Part shown: piece after piece, positions 38,101 through 50,100 of the stretch
How positions within the stretch are numbered: the stretch's first letter is position 1
Layout: every line of letters starts with the position of its first letter
Assembly: GCA_013396995.1 (NCBI GenBank)
Contig: VWZP01010964.1
Location: forward strand, 354,345-418,344
Source: Dicaeum eximium
Taxonomy: Eukaryota; Chordata; Aves; Passeriformes; Dicaeidae
Direction: 5' to 3'
Length of the DNA: 64,000 nt
Notes under the pieces: model-generated
Database searches by the model: none
Seen by the model: the letters and a program-made list of their open reading frames with translations, nothing else
Told to the model about the DNA's origin: nothing
Made by a program: the position numbers and the translations under genes

Positions 38101-41100
38101 TAAGAGCCTCTGTGAACTAGTGTCAACAACTCTTTGCTTCTCACAGGGAGGGGGAAAGGGAAGGGTAATTCCTCCCTTCTTAGTCAGAAGTTGTTTCTCA
38201 ATTTATCAAATTACTTTCCCTGTTACAAAGTGTAAAAAAAACCAAACAATTAAGTAAACTACCAGGTAGCTGACAACACAATCTATTCTTGGCATGAAAA
38301 TGAAATAAAGATTTTACTTTGCACAGGTTCTGTTAAGATTGCTTTGGGCCAATTTTAACTGCATCATGGACCTGATGCTGTCTGTCAGTAAAAGAGGTTT
38401 TTTCCTCTGCCTGCAAGTTTCCAGTAGCACTTTTAGAAGTGATTGTGTGCAGCCCTAGTGGGCATAGACCAGAGAAGTGCTGGTGATGGGGTAACTGATT
38501 GGGGAGGTGAATGAGTGTAGACGGAGGAAACTTAGCACCCCCAAACAAAGGGGTTTGGCCGCATCAAAATATTTCTGTAGCAAATGTGAGCAGACAAATG
38601 GGGAAGTCTGTGACCTTGCATAATCACTTCTCTGAGTAGAATGACTCCTAAAACTGTATTTGTTTTCTGGATTTCAAGTGCATGACCAGGGTACAGCGCA
38701 GTTTAGGAGATTGTCACTGTCTGCTGTGTATGTGGAGTGTTGACATTAGATAAAGATCCTCTCAGTTTGGCAGTCACTCCACGGTTCCCAAAGAAATAAA
38801 AAAGCTGAACAAGCTTGAATGCCCTTCAAAAGCAAGGGGAAGACTTAGATATTCCAGAAATACTTACTGAGGGGTGTTACCTTGGGCTACTTGGAATCTT
38901 CAAGCTTTGCTCTTCTCTTGACCTGCAACATGTTCAGACCTATGGAACCAAATTATCTGTAGCCAAAGTGAGATGTATGGACTGGAATACAGTAACACTT
39001 TTGGGAGGGTGAAGCTGTGGGTGAATTCATGAAACAAAGGGCAGGTGTGGTGTTTCTTAATAGCAAAGGATGCATCTGTTGGCATAGCTACCAGGAACTA
39101 AGCCTCTGCTTAAAAAACACACACGTGAGTTCTGGAATTGGATTGAAAAGAGAAAAATCTCATCAATTCATCTTTGGTTTTATTGCCCTGAATGGTGAGA
39201 GTAGAGGAACTCACTTTCATTAATATGCAGGTTATTTTGAATGCCCTGGGCAGGAAAGAAGTAATTTACAGTGTGAATATGTGGTGTTCTTGGAACAGTT
39301 CAGTGGGAGAGTGTTCAGTCAACACAGGAAAAAGGGAGATTCTTCTGCCACCATGACTTGAAGTTATGGTAAATTTAAGTGTATTATCCCTGTGAAGTAA
39401 AAGATTGACTAGTGTAGAAAGAACAGCTTGTTAGGTCACATTGTTCCTTGGCCACAAAATGCCAAAAGGAAACAGGATCAAACTACAGAGAGGAACCAAA
39501 AAAAATAGGAGTAGTAGAAAGGGAGAAGATTCAGAAAATATAGGAAATGGCATTCAAAAGATAAGAAAAAACCTTCATCCTGTTTGGGAGAAATAGGAGA
39601 GTTGACCTAGAAATGATAAATATAGTGCATGTTTTTAAAAGGCAGAGAAGAATGGAGCTGGTGATATTTAGACCTGTGTCTCTTGGAAGAATTCTGAAGC
39701 AAGTAAAAAGTCAAACAATTTTTACCTCCTACTTAAGAACAAATTGTGCTAAGCTATTCCAGTGTTGTTCCATACATAGTCAATGGGCATTATTCAGAAG
39801 AAGAGCAACAGATGTCTTGGATCCTGGTGTGGCTTTCTTAGCATGCATTAGGACATGGTCTCTCATAACTTTATTTTAAAATTAGCATTGTGGGCAGGAA
39901 AGTTTCAGAGAAGTTACAAGTGTGGAAGGTGGTAGGAGGAGGCAGGTGTGTGCTTTTTGTCTAGTCTGATTTTCTAGCTGGCAACATAAGGAAATGGAGA
40001 CTAGGCTAAAATAATTCTTGCATAATCACAGATTCACAGAAAAGTAATAGGGCTCTGGAAGGGCTTGTAATTTTTTGCAAGATACTGTCAATGTTTGGGA
40101 TGTTTTGAGTGAACTGAAGCAGTGGCTTGGGATGAGGAAAGTGGGGGAGTATAGTGGGTGTACAGGAACCTGAACAGCAGCTGTCAGTGCTTCAGAGAAG
40201 AAAACTCACCATTCTGAGAAGGTCCAATAAACACAAAGACATAAAACCTCCCAAAAGGAACACAGCTACTTGCCCACTGTGCTGCTGGATAGAGACCAAG
40301 GACAAGCTGCCTGTGGCAAGCAGCACACATTAAGTTTAGCTTGCCAGCAGTACCTGAATTTATTTCCTGGAGTAGCTGTGGTATTTCCACTTAGGAGAAT
40401 GTCAGTAATGTGCTTGTTAACTTGGGCAAACACATGTCAGGAATGAGAGCTGTGGTTGGTACTGCACAGGAGGAAGCAAACTGGTCTCAGTTGCTTGGAC
40501 TGTTGTGTAACAGCAAAGCATTTTTTGGAGTTGTAATATAAAGCCAAGTCTGAGTCATATCACTGTGGTTTTTAAGTGACTGTAGTTACCATGCAAATAC
40601 TGAATTTGTTTGCACTAAGCCTTTGCCTGTCCCGGTGCTGCCCGCAGGACAGGTGGCCTGGAAGCGCGCGGTTCGTGGCGTTCGCGAGATGTGCGACGTC
40701 TGTGACACCACCATCTTCAACCTGCACTGGGTCTGCTCCAAGTGTGGCTTCGGTGTGTGCGTGGATTGCTACAGGATGAGGAAAAAGAACTCATGTGAAG
40801 GTGGGAGTGCTTATTGCTACCTGAAACAAAGGGGGAAGAGGGGAAGTAAAATCTCTGTATTGAACTTGGAAATCAATGACAACCTGAAACTGATGCTTTG
40901 AGAAGGCTGACCTAGAACAGAGACTAGACAGAGTTAAAGAATAAAGTAGGGATTTATTAAAAGGATTTCCTCAATGGATCCACCTTGGGCAGCACAAGAC
41001 CCCAGACAGAGCTGCACCCAAGATGAACCAAAATGGACGACCAGTCACGGGGTCTGTCACTTCTATAAGTTCATTAGCATATTGGAGTTAATTGTCCAAT

Positions 41101-44100
41101 TATAGCTTTAGATTATGAAGTCCCATCTTTCTTATTCTTCTCTCTTCAATCCACCATTATTTATGGTCTTTTGCCTGATATTTGGATAATTTGTCCTTGT
41201 TTGTCTACCTACTCTGTGAAGAGAGCTTACATTACTTAATATGATGCTCAGAACTACACACTAAAGCAGTACAGAACCTGAAAAATACAAGAGCTAAAAC
41301 CTGAGGCATCATTTCCCCCTTTTAGAGGCTCGACAAGGCCTTTACCTTTTGGTTTAGCCAAAAAAAGCCTTCCCAACCAAAATGACATGTTGTAGACCTG
41401 TGGTTGGATGTATCAGTAATAGTAAAATATGTGGCTTTCTAGAGCAGTAACAAAAAAATGGAATGGTTTTGTTTTGCAGATGATGACTCGGATACTTTCT
41501 CCTGGTTTAAATGTGTGAAGGGGCAGGCACATGAACCAGAGAATCTAATGCCTACACAAATAATTCCTGGAAAAGGTATTGGAAATACTTGATTGGCATA
41601 AAAATGTGCTGTAGGATTTTGTTGTCTTTTGTGTATTGTGGGTATTGTACTGAGTGAAGATTGATTTTAGTAGTAAAGTTAGTAAAAGCCTAAAATTCAT
41701 TATCCAGACATGCATGTGTTTAGTACTATTTTATTATCTTTGACCTTTACGAAAAAGTAGCAGAACTTCTTGTTTAATGCTGAACATTATTCACATATTA
41801 TTGTTTATCTGCACAACACAAGAATTCTTAAACAGTCTTGGTGGCTGCTGGGTGTTGTGATTACATGTGAGCTCACTGATGGTTCTCTCCCTTCAGCTCT
41901 CTATGATGTTGGTGACATTGTTCACTCCGTAAGAACAAAATGGGGAATAAAGGCAAATTGTCCTTGTGCAAATAAGCAGTTCAAAGCACTATCAAAGCCA
42001 GCTCTAAAGGAGGATTCAAAACAGGTACTGTTACTGCCTCTATGTCTGTGCAGTCTATTGCATGTTCTTGAAGCCACTGCTAATTTGACATTGTAGTCAA
42101 CTCTGACCTGATAACCCCTCCACATAGGGACAATTGGTATTCACTGCTCATCTTTCTGGTTCAGCTCTTCTTTGAGTTTCAGGAAAATCTCATTGTGTCC
42201 CTTTGACACTGAGAGCTCAGTAATTGACCTATTCTTGAAAAAGGCTCAGTGAGGATTTTTAGAGTGAAAATGGGATTAGATTGAGAGATCCCTTAAGAGA
42301 AGAATATGAAGACCAGACAAGTGGGAATGGTTGTGAAGTGTAGGCTATTCCTTGGGTCTGGGAGATAGAATACATGCAGCATCTAAAAGAGTAAGGTGGA
42401 AGAGGACTGGGATTTATAAAAGAACTAAACATGAAAAAAAATTGAGATTTAGAGGAGTGTGGAGAATCACTGATTTCTCTGGCAATCTGGTAGGTTTCTT
42501 TCTCTGTATATAAAAAAAAACAGTACAAAGGAAACCCCACAAGATACATATATTTATAAATGGATGTAGTATTTTTTTTGCATTTGAAAACAGAGCACAA
42601 ATTAATAGCTTAGTTGGGAAGTATCTCGCAAGAAATGGGGTGAAGGAAGTGATTTTAATTTTGTTAGATGCTTGTTTGTAGCTTTATTTTGAAAATAAAT
42701 GTTACCTTGACTGTAAGAAGCAGGTTGGACTTGATTCTGGTGTAAGTAATGAACTTAAAAGTGTGTAAGATACTTCTGTGAATCAACAGTTAGCATTCAA
42801 CTGACTTGGCTTCAGTCTTCTGAAACAATATTTCCTATGATTCTGGACAAATTGCTGCATTAAATTTATCTACACATCTTTATAGAATTAGTTTCTGCAC
42901 TGGTTGTGTGAAGATAAGCTCATTAAAGGTTTAAGCATTTTGTATTATGTCATATTTAGAGTCCTTGCCAAGCATCAGCAGTCATTGAGAGATGAAATAG
43001 AGAATGTAATGATAGGCAGACAAAAGAGCAGAATAATTTCTTGGCTGCAAATTGAGCAGAGAGAGGAAATGTCACCAGTCAGGCAGGAATCCTAAGGCAA
43101 AGCTGTGGTTCTGGTTAGTCTGTTCCTAGAACCTCCAAATGACCAGATGAATCAGCTGTAAAGGAGATGGAAAATCCTATGCTTGGATTGTGCTGGCCAG
43201 GCCAGTGCTGCACTCAGGCAGGTGTAACAGACCTGGCAAGTGTGTACATTTGGTGCCACCTTAAGAGAAAAATTTAGGAATGCTCCATATCTGTTTTAGT
43301 CCTCTGAACTGGAGTTCCAGCTTAGCTCTGGCCTGGGCATCAGCTATGACTAGAAATGTGAGAACTGCTATTAAAACTGCACTTGGTTCCCAAAGCAGCC
43401 CCAGAAAATGCACCTGGAAAACTTGGCTCTCTGTGCTTGTCTGGAGGGGTGATGGACTCTGGCTGCTCCTCAAGTCAGGAGATCCCAAATCCTGCTGAGC
43501 TGCCATGTCCTGATCCTGAGCTGCAGTGCTGACCTCTTGTGGAGGTCACGTCTTTGAGGGGCCAAACCATTTGACTTTTTAAAGGATGAGTTTGGACACG
43601 TTATTGCTTGTACTCCCTTTGTGTAGAGTGTTTGTGTCTAAACAAGTTACTGCTTTGCTTTTTCAGCACTTGGCATCCGGGGACAGGCCTGGCCTTCAAC
43701 ACAACAGTTTTGTCCTGAGCCCACAAGTCACTACACATGATCCTCCTCTAAAGTCAGCACTTGGAAGCAAACAAGCTGCTTCTGTAAATACTTCTCCTTC
43801 ATTAAATTGGTTTTCAAACCTAACAAGTGGAAACGTGAATAAAGAAAACAAAGGTATGTGCAGAACCAGTGAAGAGTAAATGCTTTGTGGCTGTTTGTCA
43901 GAAGAATATAGGTCAGACCCAACAACATCTTGTGCTGAGAGTGATGTCATCTGCCTGCTGGGATGAGTGCTCAGTGGCTTGGAGTAAAGCCTGGCAGAGT
44001 TGGCATATTCTCTTTCAAAAACTGGATTAAAATGCCATTGATGCAAGTATTCTTGAAAATTCATTATGAGAATACTTTTTGTTCTTGTTGTTTGTGGGGT

Positions 44101-47100
44101 TTTTTGAGGGTTTTGGGTTTTTTTTGTTGGTTTTTTTTTTTAGAATGTGGGATTTTAAAAACTTTGGTTAATTGCAGAAAGTTAAGTGAAAGAAATATTT
44201 TATCAGCATGTATTGGGAGGAGATGTATATATATGTATATATATGTACATGTATGCATGTAGGACGATATTGTCTTGAAAAAAATTTCAAAATCTTTTCA
44301 GTTTCTAAGTATTCTCACGGTTTTCCTTTCCGCACTTCAGAGAAACTTCTCACGCCAGTTTCAAAGAATGAAAATAAACCTCTTCAGACACTCCCTAGCT
44401 TAGCCAAGCCAGCTGCAGCCCTGCAGACATTCAACAGTGCAATATTAACCCCTGTGAGCAACAACAACACGGGCTTCTTGCGGAACCTGTTGAACTCTTC
44501 TGCAGGAAAGGTACAGGAAAAATTCTGTCCTACAGGTTTGAGTTGATCCCAGGCTTAGAGATTCTGTTCTAAACTCATGAACAAGTGCCACAGGCAGTTT
44601 ACTTTGTTGTCAGCATAAGTAAAATTTTGTTTTTATTTGGCAAAAAGGACTAATTCAGTTTCCATGTTTCAGTGCTCAGTTAATAGTAGCTTAGTGGTAC
44701 TATCAGCAAGTCTTGGTGAGGAACTGGGAACTAAGGAATAAAGCAGATTAACTTCCTTAGGCTAGAGTCTGGCAAGTGCATTGATTGGGATGTTTTTTCC
44801 ACTCAAAAAACAAGCACCAGTGTACTTGCAGATGGAGGGAAGAACCTTCTGTGGTGTCTTCCCCGTACCTCATTTGCAGACTGGTTCACTTCAGATGTTT
44901 CTGGGCTTTATCTAAATCTTACAGAGATAACTTCAAAGTGGTGGAGAAAAATACTGGCCTTGAGAGTTCTTTGCTAAAACTGAATTTCTGCTCTTTGATA
45001 TAAAGCAAGTCCTGTTCTGGGTTTCTGCAGTGTTGCTGAGATGCAAATCAGAGCAGAAATTGTTGTGCCAGAATTCTGTAGACAAAGTGTAAGAAATGGC
45101 ACTGGCATTTAATGATGGTGCATTTCTAGACAGCAAAGTTCTGCAGTTGTTTGTTTCTCTGCATGGTTGGATCTCAACTAAAAAATTTTGTAAGTGGCAA
45201 ATATTTTCTTCAAAGCCTGCAAGATAAGGCAACAGAAAAGAGCACTAATTTTTTGTTGTTGTTCTTTCATATGTTTTATCAGACAGACAACGGACTGAAG
45301 AGTACACCCAAAATCCTCGATGACATTTTTGCTTCCCTTGTGCAAAATAGAGCCATTACAGACTTGCCTAAGAAACCTCAAGGGCTGACCATAAAGCCCA
45401 CAATAATGGGCTTTGACACGCCCCACTACTGGTTGTGTGATAACCGCCTGCTGTGTCTTCAGGATCCCAACAATGAAAGCAATTGGAATGTCTTCAGGGA
45501 GTGCTGGAAGCAGGGACAGGTATTTTCATTTTCCTGTTTTTGCCATTTGCAATTCATGTACTTTGTCCTTTAGTTGAAATACAGCAACAACCACTGGAGT
45601 GATAAGCAACATTAATTCATCACATGTGACATGAGAACTGTTACACATCCTTATCTAAGGATCTCTTTTACTGTTTAAATCTGTTTCTAAACACAGAGCT
45701 GAAATTATGGCTCTGTATAAAAAGCTGCCTCAGTTTGAAACAAGAGAATGCTCAGATGCATGGTAAGGTTGAATTCTGGTAGGGCATACTGAGCATTTAG
45801 TTTGCAAAATGCCTGTGTTGAAATGCTCAATGTATTTTATGTATTACCCTGTTGTAGTTAGAATTTTTGGTGTTTAGTAATTCTTCAGAATATATTCTTT
45901 TGCTTTCTAGCCTGTAATGGTGTCAGGAGTGCATCACAAATTAAATGCAGACCTGTGGAGACCAGAGTCCTTTAGGAAGGAATTTGGCCAACAGGAAGTA
46001 GATCTGGTTAACTGCAGGACCAATGAAATCATCACTGGAGCTACCGTGGGGGATTTCTGGGATGGTTTTGAAGATATTTCAAGTAAGAACTGAATTTTTG
46101 TTCCAGTAGGTAAAACACTCAGCAGTAATAATTCTGCCCTAGCACAGATTTGTGATCCATAAGCAGTGTTCAAGAGTCAAGGATTTTCAGTGTTCAAGGA
46201 TTTCTTTTCACCTTGGGCAGTTTAGTGGGGATGCATTGCAGACATTTATGCTCATAGGAGGATAAAAACTGTGGACTGGGACTGGGTGAAAACTGTCATT
46301 GCCATTAAGTACTCTCCTTCAGGAGTACGTTTGGCTGCCTTTAGTCTTCTGAGGAAACATTCTGAGGAAATTTTAAGATCTTCCTAGCAAGTAGGTTCAT
46401 CTGCCAACTTTTTATTTTCCAGTTGAGTAAAACAGAAGAGCACATGTAGGAGTGGTGCTCACAGATCAAATGGGTTCTGCTATTCTAACTTGAAGGTACT
46501 TCTTTGAGGAACTGAAGTTATTTTGTGTAAAAATAGATTCAGGGGAGGTGAAATTGAGGTTTTCCAGGAGAATTAACAGTTGCCATTGCATCTGGAGTTC
46601 TACTTTATCTGTTTGTTGCACATCCTTATCTAAGGATCTGCTTTACTGTTTAAATCAGTGGTAAGCTTAGGGAGTTTCTTACTTAGGGCAAGAAGAGTGG
46701 GAGGTGGAAGACTCACACCTTTCTTGTCTGTTATTTGATCTCTGAAGAGATTTGGCTTCATCAGCTACTTTTGGCCTCAAACACAAACCAGTTTCTGAGA
46801 TAAATTGTTGGAAGTGCTTGGGCAGGGAAGCAGTAAAGGCTGTTTGTCTGACATCTGTTGTAACACGTTTGTCATGAGAGTGATACCCTACTCTGATGTC
46901 AGAGGAACTTGTTTGTCTTTAGTTCTACATGAGAAGTTGTGGAATGAACATGATTTTAAACTGAGATAAGAATTTCTTTATCTTAATTCTTTGTATTCGG
47001 AGTTGTATAACTATTAAAAACTAAGACTTGTGAATATTTCAAATTAGGTCGCCTGAGAACAGAAGAGGGAGAGCCAATGGTATTGAAGCTTAAGGACTGG

Positions 47101-50100
47101 CCTCCAGGAGAAGACTTCAGAGATATGATGCCCTCTCGGTATGAATTTGCAGAGGAAATGTTCTTTGTTTCTGTGGTACACCCCCAAAATAATGGACTGT
47201 AGGAATATTCTCTTGTTTTGATACCTGCCTCAGCTTTGAGCAGCAGTTGGTGACACGTGAACAGTTCTGTTTCTCAGAGATGCCTGACATAAATAGAAAT
47301 CTTGCACAAGTTTCATGATAAATTTTTGTGGTTCATTCTATTTGTTGCTAAGTAAAGTGAGCACCTAAAACTGCTCCTAAAAGCCTGGATCACTTTGAAA
47401 TCTGAAGTTCAGTTGAAGCTTACTTTTTGGTCAAACATGAAGTATTTAGACTTAGGCTGTTTGATATTTCTTGAGATGATTACACAACAAAATAGCATTA
47501 CTCCAGAGCAGTTAAATTTATTTGCTGCATTTCTGTGCCTTGTTTGTTTGGTTCCTTTCATGGTGTCCAGCAAACCCCTTGAGGGTAAGACTGCACATCC
47601 TTGACTGGAGAGAGCTTTTGTTGCAATCTGTTTCAGTCTGTTTTTGGTTTTTATCAGTACCTAATGTTAAATTTTGCTGCATTACTTTAGGTTTGATGAT
47701 TTGATGAAAAATATCCCATTGCCAGAATATACCAGGAGAGGTGGCAAACTCAACCTCGCCTCTCGACTTCCCAACTATTTTGTGCGACCGGATTTGGGCC
47801 CCAAGATGTACAATGCCTATGGTAAGGAATTCTTCACTCTAAAGGTCACATTGACCACATGTATATATTGAAATTTATTGTAGATTATGTGAATCCTTGC
47901 TGTTGTAGGAGTTTGACTCACCCATAGGTATCAAAGATGTCCAAAGCATTATATGATTTGTTTTATTAAACATCTTTTTGTCCAGGTGCTTTGAAACCAA
48001 TAGTAGTTATTCCCAGTCTTCCAATGAACTTGATCTACAACCTCTTTCCTGTTGCTGGCAACATGTGTTTGTTGTTTTGCTGCTTCTGGCTGTATTGCTT
48101 TTGTTGTTCTCCTTTTTGAACTGTTATCATTTAGCTTTTAATCTCTCCTTGAGCAGTTTTTTTCCATGTTTGGTTCATCTGCTGTCACTCAGAAGACATT
48201 TAAAATGGAGCAGGCATCATGGCCAATAGAGAGATGATGGATAGTAAATCATGTATCAGCTGCTATTTAGAATGAAAAAGACTGTTTCTCAAAATGCTTT
48301 ATCCTAAACTGCTGTAGAAACCCTTTTCTAGCAGGGCTTAAACATGACTTTTATACATCATACAGGCTAGACAGATCTGTATCAGCCTGTCAGCAGATGA
48401 CTTGGGAAGCCACAAGATGGAGCAAGGTCCTAGATAGGAAGCATCATGCTGTTCTGGAAGCATTTGTTGGCAGAAGTAAAAGTGCTCTAATCTTTTCAGA
48501 AAGCGCTTCTGACAGTGGTATAACATTTTTGTCTTACTAATGGATCTGCTGCTCCTTTCTCCACTGTTTAATTCCTTCCCCCAGGCTTAATAACACCAGA
48601 GGACAGAAAATATGGCACAACAAACCTCCACTTGGATGTGTCTGACGCAGCCAATGTCATGGTTTACGTGGGCATCCCCAAAGGCCAGGCTGATCAAGAA
48701 GAAGGTAAAGTCTCACTGGTGTCTGGGGGGATATTTCTGTGGCCAGAGGGAAGATCCTGTAGTGTAACTGTTTGTGTTGATTCTCCACAGAAGTGCTTAA
48801 GACCATACAGGATGGTGACTCTGATGAACTGACAATTAAGCGTTTCACTGAAAGCCGAGAAAAGCCTGGGGCCCTGTGGCACATTTATGCTGCCAAAGAT
48901 ACGGAGAAAATCCGGGAGTTCCTTAAGAAGGTAACTGTTCATCTTAAAAACTGATCTTCTGGCTGTGTAGGCTTGCAAGTCTCTATCTTTTGGGCTTTTC
49001 TCCTCCTTCATATCCCAGTTACTGTGGAAACCAGTAACTTGAGTTGTATCCAAGTCAAAACTTTATGCCATGAGTCTTGCAGGACCTGAATAGGATGGAG
49101 GGTTGAAGCTTGAAGTTACCTTGTATGTAGATATTCCTTCTGCCCACTCTTGTCATGGATGAGTAATGTCACATAGTGAACAAGAAAAATAGCTGGTTTA
49201 GATTTAAGGAAAAGCAGTTTAATTTGATCCCTTTTAGAAGAATGTGAAATGTTTTTGAGAAATGTCAGTGCAATACATGCTACATACATGGTACATAATG
49301 CTCTTCCTTCTTCTCTCTCTTACTACCTTTTTTTTCCCCCCATACCTTCACGAGGTCTGAATTAAGGGTGGTATTCTGTGTCATGTTTTCATGGGAGTTA
49401 AGGGTTTGGTAGAGATGTGCTACCACATCCAACAGGGCTTGTTTCAGTGTGTCAATTTACCTCAGACGGTCCAGAGTTTCTTGTGTTCTTAATTGTGAAA
49501 CTTCTTTGGTGCTCTAAAAGTGCAAAGAGCCAATATGCTGATATTTAAAAGGATAAATGGAATGATCTGACCAACTGTTGGCCTGGTCAGGCTTACGGCT
49601 TTCTCGGTGGAAGCTGGGAGAGGCTGCAACAGACTTAACAAAGAACAAATCTTAATGTTGATAAAACATGACACTGGGTTTGTTAAGCATTAGCACTTGG
49701 AGTCTTGACACCTGTCTCACACCTCAGTCCCTTGTATCATACTTGCTGGCAGATGTGGGGCTTTCAGCAGCTTTTAGTGGGGTAGAATCAAGCTGTTTAT
49801 CTCCTCCCAAATGAGTTTTTGGGCTACAGTCCTGGTATAAATGGCTGCTGCAGCAAGTTGGATTTATTCAGCAACTTCTTGCAGAAATTCTCTCCCCACA
49901 AACCTCAGATTTCTGTCCTGAAGTGCTTGTTGAGCCTCCCAGTCTCGTTTCTCCTGAAAATCTGGTTTGCATCCTCTGGGTCAGTGAGCACACAGTGACT
50001 GATTGTGGCCTCAAGGCAGACACCTGCTGAATGCCACACTTGGTAGTGTCTTCCAGTCACAGGCTGTAGTGTCAGAGAATCTCAGAATGGCTGGGGTTGG

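Noticed and set aside
40899..41335. Target-site duplication for the solo LTR
   Set aside because: The bases next to the inferred ends (gctt on the left, aggcc on the right) do not match, so no duplication is claimed and the ends remain approximate.
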